A stretch of DNA of 64,000 bases from an uncultured Chloroflexota bacterium. GTDB lineage: Bacteria > Chloroflexota > Anaerolineae > Aggregatilineales > Phototrophicaceae. Below the pieces are notes generated by a model. It did no database searches, was not told where the DNA came from, and saw only the letters and a list, made by a program, of their open reading frames with translations. Positions 34,811 through 44,167 of the stretch are shown here, piece after piece. Positions within the stretch are counted from its first letter, which is position 1. Each line of letters opens with the position of its first letter. The DNA lies in NCBI GenBank assembly GCA_937974245.1, contig CALJKV010000037.1:62001-126000 (forward strand), read 5' to 3'. Made by a program: the position numbers and the translations under genes.

Positions 34811-35653
34811 ATGATGAGCCAGATTTTTATGTGTTACAGCCGGGTTGACCTGCCGATCACCGAGCGGTTGGCTGGCCTGCTGCGGAAAGCCTTTGACCAT
34901 GTATGGTTCGACGAGAATTTACATGGCGGTGAGGAATGGTGGGCGGAAATCGTCAAGGAAATCACCTCCTGCCAGCACTTCATTTTCCTGATGTCGGAAG
35001 AATCGCTCCGTTCCGAGTGGTGTCTGCATGAACTGGACGAGGCACGGAAGCTGCGCAAACACATTGTCCCGATTCTGGTGCGGGCGCGGGTGCAGGTGCC
35101 GGACGCGCTTGAAAAAATCCAGCATATTGATATGACCGCCGGTATCACGGTGGAGGGACTGAACCTGCTGTATGCGACGCTGATCCGTTACCTGGATAAC
35201 GAACAGAGCGGCCTGCGCGTCAGCCCGACAGACCGGCGCCAGTTGGAACGGTTGTGGCTGTTTATCAACGGGCGCTATATCGAAGTGCTGAACCAGCAGG
35301 TGCAAAGTGGCAAAATTGACTGGGAACTCTACACGGCGCATGTCAGCAAGTATCTGGATTTGCGCTCGAAGTCGCGCACTGGATTCACGCACACTGCACT
35401 GGAGGAGTCGTTTGAGGCCTTCGATGACGCCCTCATCCGGCTGGATGGGCAGATCGGCTGGACATACGAACTGGCAGAGATCACCGGGCGACCTTTTATG
35501 ACCGAGCCGACCACCGCCTCTAACGATACCTACTGGTTCGAGAAGTACCAGCGCCTCATCCGCCGCGCCGGGGATGTATGGATGCGCCATGCGGAGCTGG
35601 CCGCCACGATTCGCCGCCTGCTGCCCGATTTCGATGTGCTGAAGGACTATTGA
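34811..35653 (+). CDS. TIR-domain protein with helical C-terminal domain
   Basis: 280 aa from ATG 34811 (ATG 34814 and an upstream GTG are alternatives). Residues 1-125 are TIR: QIFMCYSRVD, W-F-D-E-N-L-H-G-G-E-E-W, MSEESLRSEWCLHELDEA with Glu74 in the catalytic position, and HIVPILV. From residue 140 a predominantly helical domain of about 140 residues (RRQLERLWLFINGRYIEVLNQQ..., FEAFDDALIRLDGQIGW...) that I cannot assign. Cytoplasmic. The TIR core is more typical of NAD-active bacterial TIRs than of the TIR-membrane protein at 1433. Confidence 0.82.
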   Translation: MMSQIFMCYSRVDLPITERLAGLLRKAFDHVWFDENLHGGEEWWAEIVKEITSCQHFIFLMSEESLRSEWCLHELDEARKLRKHIVPILVRARVQVPDALEKIQHIDMTAGITVEGLNLLYATLIRYLDNEQSGLRVSPTDRRQLERLWLFINGRYIEVLNQQVQSGKIDWELYTAHVSKYLDLRSKSRTGFTHTALEESFEAFDDALIRLDGQIGWTYELAEITGRPFMTEPTTASNDTYWFEKYQRLIRRAGDVWMRHAELAATIRRLLPDFDVLKDY

Positions 35654-35784
35654 TCCCCAAAATAGCCGGATAGCTATAATACTATCCCGCAGAGTAATCG
35701 CCCTGCGGCGATATGGCTTGGCTCTCGTTTTCGCCTGCCGGTTGTGCTTTAATGGGGGCTGCATACAGAAAGGCAGCCTCTATC

Positions 35785-36804
35785 ATGACCTCACTTCCCC
35801 CGATTGAACAGTTCCGCTCCAGCGCCGGGGCACGGATTTACCGCATTCCGGTGGAAGCCTTCCCCCAGTTCATCGCCTACTGCTACCTGATTTTCGACGC
35901 CGGCCCGATCACATTGGTAGATACCGGCTCCGGTTATGGCAGCAGTAACGACCACCTGCTGGCCGGGATTCAGGCGGTGCGCGACGACTTTGGTGAAGCC
36001 TTTGAGCTGCGCGACATCCAGCGCATCCTGGTGACGCACGGCCACATTGACCACTTCGGCGGCGTGGCGTTCATGGTTGAGCAGACCGGGGCGCAGGTCG
36101 GCATCCATCCGATAGACCGCCGCGTGCTGACGGCCTACGAGGAACGGGTGATTGTCGCCACCAAGGATTTGCGCGTTTACCTGGAACGCGCCGGGGTGAA
36201 ACCGGAACTGCGGGGCGCACTCATGGAGATGTACGGCTTCTCGAAAAAGCATGTCCGCTCCGTGCCGGTGGGCATCGCGCTGAACGAGAATGCGCCGCTG
36301 GATGGGATGCGCTTCTACCACGTCCCCGGCCACTGTCCGGGGCAGGTGGCGATTCAGCTGGGGGATGTGTTCATGAGCGCCGACCACATTCTCTCGCATA
36401 CGACGCCGCACCAGGCGCCGGAGAGCATCACGCACTATACCGGGCTGGGGCATTACCTGGAATCACTGGCGAAAGTGCGTCTCATCGGCGGTATTCGCGT
36501 CGCGTTGGGCGGGCATGAAGACCCGATTTACGATGTCTACGCCCGCATTGAGGACATGTTCGCCAGCCACCAGCGTAAACTGGGGAGGGTGGTGGATATC
36601 ATCCGGGCGGCGGACGAGCCGATCACCATCAGCGATATTTCGAAGGCGATGTATCCCGATAAAACCGGCTACGAGATTCTGATGGCGCTGGAAGAAGTGG
36701 GCGCACACGTCGAGTACCTCTATGAACACGGTGAAATCTCCGTCCGCAACCTGGATGAGGTGGAGCGCGAGGATAACCCGGCGTTGCGCTACTGCGTTGG
36801 TTAG
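35785..36804 (+). CDS. Metallo-beta-lactamase-fold hydrolase
   Basis: 339 aa from ATG 35785; a longer frame to 35713 lacks a ribosome-binding site. MBL core: VDTGSGYGS, metal motif THGHIDHFGG, VPGHCPGQ, FMSADHIL and the last His in GGHEDP, so a binuclear zinc centre is complete. An additional helical C-terminal part (about 255-330: HQRKLGRVVDIIRAADEPITISDISKAMYP) is like the winged-helix tail found in LACTB2/glyoxalase-II-like hydrolases. Substrate unknown; probably a thioester or RNA-like substrate. Confidence 0.88.
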   Translation: MTSLPPIEQFRSSAGARIYRIPVEAFPQFIAYCYLIFDAGPITLVDTGSGYGSSNDHLLAGIQAVRDDFGEAFELRDIQRILVTHGHIDHFGGVAFMVEQTGAQVGIHPIDRRVLTAYEERVIVATKDLRVYLERAGVKPELRGALMEMYGFSKKHVRSVPVGIALNENAPLDGMRFYHVPGHCPGQVAIQLGDVFMSADHILSHTTPHQAPESITHYTGLGHYLESLAKVRLIGGIRVALGGHEDPIYDVYARIEDMFASHQRKLGRVVDIIRAADEPITISDISKAMYPDKTGYEILMALEEVGAHVEYLYEHGEISVRNLDEVEREDNPALRYCVG

Positions 36805-37075
36805 GCAGACTATCCCAATTTGCTTGGCATCGCGCCTACAGTCGCGTTAAAAAGGGCAGAGTTATAGGTTACGAGCAGGGGCGAGGCATGTTGTTCGCCG
36901 GGCATTTATGCGGTTTTGCAATGAAACACCAAGAAAAACCGGGCGGTCATGTACTTCCTGAATCGCCTCAGTGGACTTGGCTTCGCTGTTGATACGCTCA
37001 ATCATTCGGAATCGTGGTGGTTGCTCAGGAACAGGGCTTATGTGCTTATCCGCAGAAGTAGCTATAAGGAAAACG

Positions 37076-38149
37076 ATGTTGATGCGCTGTGCGCCGGAGG
37101 TTGTCGTGTCAAGGACGGGGTTATCATTCGTTATAGGTCTATTCCTCGCGTTGAGTCTGATCGTCATGCCGGCGCAGGCCGGGGGTTACACTGCCATCAT
37201 TCAAGCCCTGGTCTGGTCGCCGGACGGTCAGGCGCTGGCCTTTGCGAGCCGGGACGGTCTCTTCGTCGTTAATCTGGATGGAGAGCAACAGCGCATCACC
37301 GATGTTGATCCCCTGAATATGACACCCGCCTGGTCATCCGATGGACAGGCGCTTCTCTCCGTGCTGGAAGTCAACGACCAGGCCCAAATTTATCAGACTC
37401 CCCTGTCTGGCGAGGCCGGGGTCGCGCTCACGCCGGATGTCGGTTGGCGTCCAACTTACTATGCGCCGGGAGGGGTTGACCCTGTCCCCTCGCCGGATGG
37501 ACAGTTTATCGCCTTTCTATCGCTCCGGGAGGGCGACGAATTTCAGTCGCTCTACGTGATGGCGGCGGATGGCAGCGATCAGCGGCGTCTGACGACACTC
37601 GGCAATGTTGGGCGTCCGGTCTGGTCACCGGATAGCCAGAGCCTGGCCTTCGTCGTGCATTTCACCGGGAGCGCACTCGGCAATCTCTACGTCATGAATC
37701 GTGATGGCAGTCACCTTCAGGCGCTTACCGATAGCGGAGACGTGGACAGCTACCAATGGCCGTCCTGGTCACCACTTGGCGATCAAATCGTGTTCTGTTC
37801 AATTCAACAGAACAAGGAACAGATCGAGCAGATTAACCTCGACGGCACAGCGCGACACACACTCTGGGATCATGGGCGCGCGCCGGTATATTCGCCTGAT
37901 GGTCAGCAGCTCCTGTTCCTGGCACTCGGTTCAAAGTGGGGCGACCTCACATTGATGGATATGAGCGAGCATACCACAGTGACGATTCGCCTTCCAGGCG
38001 AGCGGGCCTACTTTGAGGCTTCCTGGTCGCCGGATGGAACGAAGATCGCCTTCGTCACCCACCGCTTTGACGACCCTAAAAGTGAGGACATCGTCGTAGC
38101 GGAGAACGACGGCAGCCATCCGCAAGTGCTGGTCAGCATCAAACTGTGA
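37076..38149 (+). CDS. Secreted TolB-like beta-propeller protein
   Basis: 357 aa from ATG 37076, with AAGGA 5 nt upstream and a signal peptide (cleavage near AQA, about residue 35); the frame extends upstream without a signal. At least five WD40-like/TolB repeats with WSPDGQALAFASRDG, SPDGQFIAFLSLREGDE, WSPDSQSLAFV, WSPLGDQIVFCS and WSPDGTKIAFVTHRF. Likely a six-bladed extracytoplasmic propeller binding protein or ligand. No Tol-Pal neighbours, so it is not TolB proper. Confidence 0.85.
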   Translation: MLMRCAPEVVVSRTGLSFVIGLFLALSLIVMPAQAGGYTAIIQALVWSPDGQALAFASRDGLFVVNLDGEQQRITDVDPLNMTPAWSSDGQALLSVLEVNDQAQIYQTPLSGEAGVALTPDVGWRPTYYAPGGVDPVPSPDGQFIAFLSLREGDEFQSLYVMAADGSDQRRLTTLGNVGRPVWSPDSQSLAFVVHFTGSALGNLYVMNRDGSHLQALTDSGDVDSYQWPSWSPLGDQIVFCSIQQNKEQIEQINLDGTARHTLWDHGRAPVYSPDGQQLLFLALGSKWGDLTLMDMSEHTTVTIRLPGERAYFEASWSPDGTKIAFVTHRFDDPKSEDIVVAENDGSHPQVLVSIKL

Positions 38150-38280
38150 TGGCTCAAAAATGGTGAGAGAAATTAACAGTATGTCCTGAAGCGGCCAGAC
38201 CAACTTATGACCTTATACCTGCAGGTAATGGCCTATGCCTGGTTCACGGCGCTGCTTAAACCATAGGAAGGTGTTTATTC

Positions 38281-40581
38281 ATGCTTGATTTCAACCCCGG
38301 CGATGACCCATCCCGCCCGGCAGTCCACCGCCTGAACGGGGCGTGGGAAGCAAGGTCAGTCCCGCTCAACGTTAGCGGGCTGCCGGAGACAACCGATGAG
38401 CATACGGTCATCGTGCCGGAATGCGCCCATTTACAGCCGGTGCTGTATCCCGACCAGCCGTACTGGGGGGATCACATCCGCGACGTCAACCGCCACGCCT
38501 GGGTTTACCGCAAGACCTTCACCGTCCCCGATGTACCGTTCAGCCGCGCCCGGCTGCGCTTCGAGGCGGTGGACTATTTCGCGGCGGTGTGGGTCAACGG
38601 GCAGTACGTAGGCGAGCATGAAGGCCACTTCGCGCCGTTCACCTTCGACATCAGCGATTATCTGAGGACCGACGCCCCCAACGAACTGGCGGTGCGTGTG
38701 TCGTCTCCCTGGGATGAACCCAACCCCGGCGGCACATACCCGATCAACCATGTGATTCGCGGCCTGGTGAAAGGACTGTACGAACACGGCGAGGGCGTCA
38801 TCCCGCCGGATGTCAACCCGCTGGGTATCTGGCGTCCGGCCTGGCTGCTGCTGGACGATGGCGTGAGCATAGATCACGTTCGTATCCGTACCGCGCTCGA
38901 CGGCCGGGCCGATGTGCGCGTCACGCTGACCAACGCCACCGGGGAAACCTGGCGGGGGACGCTCGGCTTGCAGGCCGAGGGGGAAAACCATAAGAGCGAC
39001 AGAGCGATGTCCGCCGCCCCGCTGGAACTGCCGCCCGGTACGCACCAGCTTGACTATCATCTCGACATCCCCGACCCGCGCCTGTGGTGGCCCTGGGATC
39101 AGGGCGATCCGAATCTCTACCGCCTGACAATCAGTCTACAGGGGCACGATGGCCGGCATACAGCGCGACATGAGGAGGTCTTCGGCATCCGTACCGTCCG
39201 GCTGGAACGCTCTCCGAAGCGCTTCACCTACTTTGTCAACGAACGTCCCGTTTTTATTCGCGGCTCGTCATATATGCCGGGGCTGTACCTTTCCGAGTGG
39301 GATGCTGACCGGCTGGGGCGGGATGTGACCTTTGCGCGCGAGGCGAATCTCAATCTGTTGCGGGTGCATGTGCATGTCGCGCCGCCCGAACTATACGACC
39401 TGTGCGACCGCGCCGGGATGTTGGTTTTCCAGGATTTTGAACTCAACTGGACGCAGGATGATTCCCTCGAATTTGAAACCCGCGCCCGGCACATGCAGCG
39501 CGATATGATTGACCTGCTGGGGAATCACCCGGCGGTAATCACCTGGGCGTGCCACAACGAGCCGACGATGGTCTATACCCACCGCCGCAACCTGGAAGTG
39601 CGACCCGACCCGGCGCTCTACGCCGATGCTTGCCAGCAAGACCCGACCCGCCCGGTTTTTATCTGCTCCGGCCAGATTCCCGACGACTGGGAGCGTGCTG
39701 GCGACATCCACACCTATTACGGCGCGATCTGGTCGGCACGCTATACCGATATTTACCGCCACAGCTTCCGGCTGAACACCGAGTTCGGCTTTGAAGCCCC
39801 TGCCGCCGCCAGCACGCTGCGCCAGTACCCGGAAGTCTGGGAGCGGCTCTCCCACCTGGAAGACCAGGTTGATGCGTTGTGGCAGTACCAGGCCGAACTG
39901 GTGCAGTACCAGACCGAACATATACGCCGCCTGCGCGATTCCGGCTGCGGGGGTTACATCCACTTCTGGCTGACCGACCTCGTGCCACAGGTAGGCTGTG
40001 GCGTGCTGGATTCGACGCGCCAGCCGAAAGGGGGATATAACGCGCTGCGCCGCGCCTCAGTTCCACTGCACGTCGCGCTGGAATATAATCACCGTCGCCC
40101 GGTGGCACTGTGGGCCTTCAACGACACAGCGCACGAGTACCCGGCAGTCCAGCTCCGGTGGCAGGTTTTGGGCGCTGACGGGGAGACTTTGGCCGAAGGG
40201 GCACAGCCGGTATCGCTGCTGGCTAACCGGGCACGGCGGCTGGTACACACAAATTGGCGGGTCGCGTCGAGGCAGATCGAACGGGTGAACCTGTCACTGG
40301 TGGATACAGCTACCGGGGAAGTCCTGGCGGAAAACCATTATAACCATCCCTTCCGGCCTGCGCTGCGGCCACGCGGCTACCCCTGGAAATTCGACCCATT
40401 CCTGGGGAGCAAGGTGTTTGACCGCCCGGACGCGCCCAGCCTGGCCGATCACAATGTTAATATGTTGTTCCGGCTCGTGCCGCTGGAACTGCGCCAGTCT
40501 ATCGCGGAATGGGCGCTGCGCCAGCGTCTGCCACGCCAGGTGCTTTCGGCCATCGCGGCCATCGCTGACGCGCTCCTGTGA
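38281..40581 (+). CDS. Glycoside hydrolase family 2 protein
   Basis: 766 aa, cytoplasmic (no signal). GH2 layout: N-terminal jelly-roll sugar-binding domain (about 15-175, WVYRKTFTVPD...VWVNGQYVGEHEGHFAPF), an Ig-like domain (190-305), TIM barrel (310-600) with acid/base Glu427 (ACHNEPT) and nucleophile Glu501 (NTEFGFE), and a C-terminal beta domain. The specificity could be beta-mannosidase, glucuronidase or galactosidase; the motif set does not decide. Probably in the carbohydrate regulon of the upstream LacI protein, but no operator copy is seen before it. Confidence 0.9.
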   Translation: MLDFNPGDDPSRPAVHRLNGAWEARSVPLNVSGLPETTDEHTVIVPECAHLQPVLYPDQPYWGDHIRDVNRHAWVYRKTFTVPDVPFSRARLRFEAVDYFAAVWVNGQYVGEHEGHFAPFTFDISDYLRTDAPNELAVRVSSPWDEPNPGGTYPINHVIRGLVKGLYEHGEGVIPPDVNPLGIWRPAWLLLDDGVSIDHVRIRTALDGRADVRVTLTNATGETWRGTLGLQAEGENHKSDRAMSAAPLELPPGTHQLDYHLDIPDPRLWWPWDQGDPNLYRLTISLQGHDGRHTARHEEVFGIRTVRLERSPKRFTYFVNERPVFIRGSSYMPGLYLSEWDADRLGRDVTFAREANLNLLRVHVHVAPPELYDLCDRAGMLVFQDFELNWTQDDSLEFETRARHMQRDMIDLLGNHPAVITWACHNEPTMVYTHRRNLEVRPDPALYADACQQDPTRPVFICSGQIPDDWERAGDIHTYYGAIWSARYTDIYRHSFRLNTEFGFEAPAAASTLRQYPEVWERLSHLEDQVDALWQYQAELVQYQTEHIRRLRDSGCGGYIHFWLTDLVPQVGCGVLDSTRQPKGGYNALRRASVPLHVALEYNHRRPVALWAFNDTAHEYPAVQLRWQVLGADGETLAEGAQPVSLLANRARRLVHTNWRVASRQIERVNLSLVDTATGEVLAENHYNHPFRPALRPRGYPWKFDPFLGSKVFDRPDAPSLADHNVNMLFRLVPLELRQSIAEWALRQRLPRQVLSAIAAIADALL

Positions 40582-40741
40582 GTTTTCTCATCATTATCGC
40601 TTGATTGCGCAGCATTTATTACTATAATTAAATCTATGACTGACCTCACAACGATCAGCCGCAATTGCATGTTTTCCCCATCCTTTTAGGGCGTTGGTTT
40701 GCGCCCACCAAGACAACCTGATAAGCAGGTAGGAGCTTCAA

Positions 40742-41266
40742 ATGAGGGATTCTGAAGAGTCTTTGTGTTACTTCTCGCCCAGGCTGGAAGTACGTCTGGC
40801 CGGAGAAAAAGGTGTGGGCATGTTCGCCCGCGAATCGATTCGCGCCGGTGAACTGCTGCTGGCGATGGGCGGAAAAATCCTCAATCAGGCGGGGTTGGCA
40901 TCAACCGGTCACACTTTCAGCATACAAATTGAGGAGGACGCTTATATCTGCCCGATTCAGGAAGAAAATGCGTACCGCATCAACCATTCCTGCACGCCGA
41001 ATGTGGGCGTCAGCGGGCAGATCACGTTTGTCGCCCTGCGCGACATCGCGCCCGGCGAGGAAATCTGCTACGACTACGCCATGACCGATGGCGGCCCGTA
41101 TGATGAATTTGAATGTCGCTGCGGCACGGTGGGCTGCCGGGGGCATGTGACTGGCAACGACTGGAAACTGCCGGAACTCTGGGCGCGGTATGGTGAACAT
41201 TTTTCGCCTTACCTGCTGCGCCGTATCCGGGCATTACAGTCCATTCGCATCGCGGAGGCGTCGTAA
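40742..41266 (+). CDS. SET-domain protein (lysine methyltransferase-like), first of pair
   Basis: 174 aa, preceded by AGGAGC. SET core: GVGMFARESIRAGELLL, RINHSCTPNV (NHSC-x-PN, cofactor/active site) and GEEICYDYAMTD (catalytic Tyr), followed by a post-SET-like Cys cluster C-R-C-G-x4-C-R-G (ECRCGTVGCRG). This is the eukaryote-like SET plus post-SET form with SAM-dependent protein lysine methylation as family function. The target here is unknown. The downstream paralogue begins 1 nt after its stop. Confidence 0.88.
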   Translation: MRDSEESLCYFSPRLEVRLAGEKGVGMFARESIRAGELLLAMGGKILNQAGLASTGHTFSIQIEEDAYICPIQEENAYRINHSCTPNVGVSGQITFVALRDIAPGEEICYDYAMTDGGPYDEFECRCGTVGCRGHVTGNDWKLPELWARYGEHFSPYLLRRIRALQSIRIAEAS

Positions 41267-41267
41267 G

Positions 41268-41777
41268 ATGGCGGATCGTCCTACCTGTTACACATCGCCC
41301 AAACTGGCTGCCCGGCAAATTCCCGCCAAAGGCTTCGGTGGGCTGTTCGCGGTGGAGCCGGTAACGGCGGGCGAACTGCTGGCGATTTATATGGGCGAAC
41401 TCATAGATGGGGCGCGGCTGGCACAGCTACCGCCGGCTGACCAGGTGCATATCCTCCAGATTGAGGAAGACCACTATGTCGCGCCGCTGCGGGAAGAACC
41501 GGCGCATTTCGTCAACCACTCCTGCGACCCGAATGCCTGGTTTCATGGGCAGGTGGCGGTGATCGCCCGCCGGGACATCGCGCCTGGTGAGGAAGTGTGT
41601 TTCGATTATGCGATGTGTGACGGCAGCCCCTACGACGAATTCACCTGTTTGTGCGGGTCGCCGCTGTGCCGGGGGCGCATATCCGGGGATGACTGGCAAC
41701 GCCCGGAACTCTGGAAGCGGTACGACGGGCATTTTTCGCCGTATTTGCAGCGGCGGATTGACCGTCTGCGGGGATAA
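41268..41777 (+). CDS. SET-domain protein, second of pair
   Basis: 169 aa from ATG 41268 with GGAGG 9 nt upstream; an open frame reaches back to 41190 inside the first gene but has no ribosome-binding site. Same layout as its neighbour: GFGGLFAVEPVTAGELL, FVNHSCDPNAWF, GEEVCFDYAMCD, CLCGSPLCRG. Roughly half of aligned residues match the first gene, indicating an old tandem duplication with both copies keeping catalytic motifs. Confidence 0.88.
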   Translation: MADRPTCYTSPKLAARQIPAKGFGGLFAVEPVTAGELLAIYMGELIDGARLAQLPPADQVHILQIEEDHYVAPLREEPAHFVNHSCDPNAWFHGQVAVIARRDIAPGEEVCFDYAMCDGSPYDEFTCLCGSPLCRGRISGDDWQRPELWKRYDGHFSPYLQRRIDRLRG

Positions 41778-41842
41778 ACTCCAGCCGCACCGCTGCTGAA
41801 CTGCAATGCGTAAAAGTAAGATTATTACCGAAGAAAAGCAGA

Positions 41843-41861
41843 GGAGGGTCTGAGACCCTCC
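41843..41861. terminator. Palindromic hairpin between convergent genes
   Basis: GGAGGGTC-TGA-GACCCTCC, an 8-bp perfect stem lying between the second SET gene (+) and the radical SAM gene (-). It resembles the GTAGGGAC-type palindromes elsewhere in the window, so it may be a dispersed repeat that also ends transcription. Confidence 0.5.
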
Positions 41862-41898
41862 CCTACGGTAATCAAAAGGGACTTGCCGGATACGGCAT

Positions 41899-43194
41899 CT
41901 AGTTCGGGTTGATAATGTCCTTATTCACCGGGATCGAATCCGGCGCGATGACATGGCCGTTGCCGTTGGCTTCAATCTCCGCACCTTCTTCCGCCTTACG
42001 CTGGGCGACGACATAACTGCCGTACAGCCGCCACTCGTCCATGCGGCAGGAATGCACCAGTTTGCCATCCCACACCGTCATATCCGGGCAGCTTTCGCAC
42101 ATATCCACGCGGCCATCTTCCAGCAGGTCTGGCCCCTGGATGATGCCGATACTCTGGACGTAGATGGGCTGGAACATCCGCAGCGGGTGACGCAGCACGT
42201 CCTTAAGGAACTTGCCGTTGAACTGGCGCACGCCCTTATCAAACAGGCCGAGCAGCATGGCAATCTTCGGGATTTTGTTGCTGGGCGAGTAGATGACATA
42301 GGTGCCGTGCTGCAAGTGGTGGAATGTCTGGAAGAGTTCCATGACCTTCGCTCCCACTGAACCGTACATCTGGTGGCGGTTGCCAAGCTGCGCCGAAACG
42401 AGCCAGGTCATCTTATCAATCGCGTTCGTCCCGCCCATATAGGCCGAGGTCTCGTAATGCGGGAATTCGTCCTTGATCTTTTTATAAATGTCCTTCGATT
42501 CGAGGTACGATTCTTCGGTGTCCTCGAACACGTAGCTGGTTTCCAGCTTGATCTTCTTGCCATCAGCATAATAGTCATAATCGCCGTTCATGGTGGCGTT
42601 GCGGTAGCCGATCAATACCAGACCATGTACCCGGTCAATGTTTTTGTTCGCCCAGCGGATCATCTCCGGCACAAAATCCAGGTTGCCAGGGTAGACCGTC
42701 ATGCCAAAGAAGGCAGTCATGTGGCCGACATCATGCACCATATCGGCGTAATACTGGCGGAGTTCAAACAGTTCGGTTTCGGTCTTGCCTTTCCAGTGCG
42801 GGCGCTGCTGTTCGCTGTCAATGTGGAAGGTAAAGCCAATCGCCCCGGCGCGTTTGAGTTCTTCGACCATCGGGCGGTTGTTTTCCAGCTTAATCCCGTT
42901 GGTGAGGATCAGCGGCTTCATCTTGAGGCTCTTGATGTAGGCGATGATTTCCATGATGTCCGGGTGGATGAGCGGTTCGCCCCCGGCAATCGAGATATTG
43001 TCACAATTCCGCCACTTCGCCAGCAGCGCAATCTCTTCTTTGATCTGCTCTAAGGTTTTATGCCCCTGCATCCCGTTGATGCGGTAGCACCCACGACAAT
43101 AGGTGTTGCACTTGTCGGTGACTTCCAGCCAGCCAATCGGGTTATCATTGCCTGACCAGGGAAAACGATACATATTGCGCTTTGAGAGTTCCAT
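41899..43194 (-). CDS. Radical SAM protein
   Basis: 431 aa from ATG 43194 (AGGAAAAGGA upstream); the frame extends 24 codons more without similarity. Cluster motif CNTYCRGC (C-x3-C-x2-C) after WLEVTDK, GGEPLIHPDI, and a C-terminal auxiliary Cys region (CESCPDM, SCRMDEW) like SPASM/HpnH-type enzymes. Ends in a Gly/Asn/Glu-rich tail. The radical SAM class is firm; the reaction is not known. Monocistronic. Confidence 0.87.
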   Translation of the reverse strand: MELSKRNMYRFPWSGNDNPIGWLEVTDKCNTYCRGCYRINGMQGHKTLEQIKEEIALLAKWRNCDNISIAGGEPLIHPDIMEIIAYIKSLKMKPLILTNGIKLENNRPMVEELKRAGAIGFTFHIDSEQQRPHWKGKTETELFELRQYYADMVHDVGHMTAFFGMTVYPGNLDFVPEMIRWANKNIDRVHGLVLIGYRNATMNGDYDYYADGKKIKLETSYVFEDTEESYLESKDIYKKIKDEFPHYETSAYMGGTNAIDKMTWLVSAQLGNRHQMYGSVGAKVMELFQTFHHLQHGTYVIYSPSNKIPKIAMLLGLFDKGVRQFNGKFLKDVLRHPLRMFQPIYVQSIGIIQGPDLLEDGRVDMCESCPDMTVWDGKLVHSCRMDEWRLYGSYVVAQRKAEEGAEIEANGNGHVIAPDSIPVNKDIINPN

Positions 43195-43396
43195 CTGTCC
43201 TTTTCCTTTCATTCGCTGCGGGACAGCCTGGTCGTTTCGGATAGCGGTGCGGCCAAAACTTCCCATCAGAAACTATTTAGTGCAGCTAATTATTGTAACG
43301 CATGTATTTAGCGATGCAAAGTAATTTGTGCGGTTGGGGTGTACGTAAAAAAGGGTGACAAGTGTCATGTTCGGTGGGCTGGCGGGTGCTGACAGG

Positions 43397-44167
43397 CTAA
43401 CCCGCCGCCTTCAGCACGACGACGCGCAGTCGGACGTAGTCGGCATACCAGACACCATCGCGGTAGAGCGTGGGACGCAACCGCTCCTCGGCAGCCTCTA
43501 CCAGGGCGGCGCGGGCATCGGGCGGGACATTTACCAGGAGTGGGCCGCCGAACATGGCAATCCAGTTGCGCAGGCCATGTTCGCCGTCCAGCCGAGTCGG
43601 GCGGTCAAAGTGTGCCAGCAGCGCGACGCGGAAACCCGCTGCTTCCAGCAGGGTGGCATAAGCAGCGGGTGAAGGAAAATACCAGATAGGGTGCGGGGGC
43701 GGGCTATAACCCAGCGAACTGAGCGCCGCCAGAATCCCGGCAGACAGCAGCCCGATATTGCCCTGACCGCCGAACTCCGCGACAAAACGCCCGCCGGGCA
43801 GCAAGGCCCTGTACACAGATTGCAGCACACGTTCCGGCGTCAACACCCAATGTAGTACCGCGTTAGACAGCACCGCAGCAAACGGCTCATCAACCTGGAA
43901 ATTGGCAGCATTCCCCTGGAAAAAAGTCAGTTGCGGGTAATTCGCCCGTGCCTGTTCGACCATCGCGGCAGCATGATCCATGCCCACGACAGTCGCGCCA
44001 CTGGCCGCGATCTGCTGAGTAAGATGACCCGTGCCACAACCCAGGTCAAGGATACGCTCGCCCGGCTGCGGATTGAGCAGGTCAAGCAGGTCAGCCCCAT
44101 AGCGCGTGACGAAACTGTGATGCGCGTCATACAGGCCAGTATCCCACTGCTGCCCAGCCTCACTCAT
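43397..44167 (-). CDS. SAM-dependent class I methyltransferase
   Basis: 256 aa from ATG 44167. Rossmann fold with motif I ILDLGCGTGHL, motif II VVGMDHAAAMVEQA, and FAAVLSNAVLHWV, closest in style to trans-aconitate or malonyl-ACP methyltransferases (Tam/BioC-like). The substrate is not evident. It overlaps the end of the hydrolase gene by 8 nt, so it is translated from the same message. Confidence 0.85.
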   Translation of the reverse strand: MSEAGQQWDTGLYDAHHSFVTRYGADLLDLLNPQPGERILDLGCGTGHLTQQIAASGATVVGMDHAAAMVEQARANYPQLTFFQGNAANFQVDEPFAAVLSNAVLHWVLTPERVLQSVYRALLPGGRFVAEFGGQGNIGLLSAGILAALSSLGYSPPPHPIWYFPSPAAYATLLEAAGFRVALLAHFDRPTRLDGEHGLRNWIAMFGGPLLVNVPPDARAALVEAAEERLRPTLYRDGVWYADYVRLRVVVLKAAG

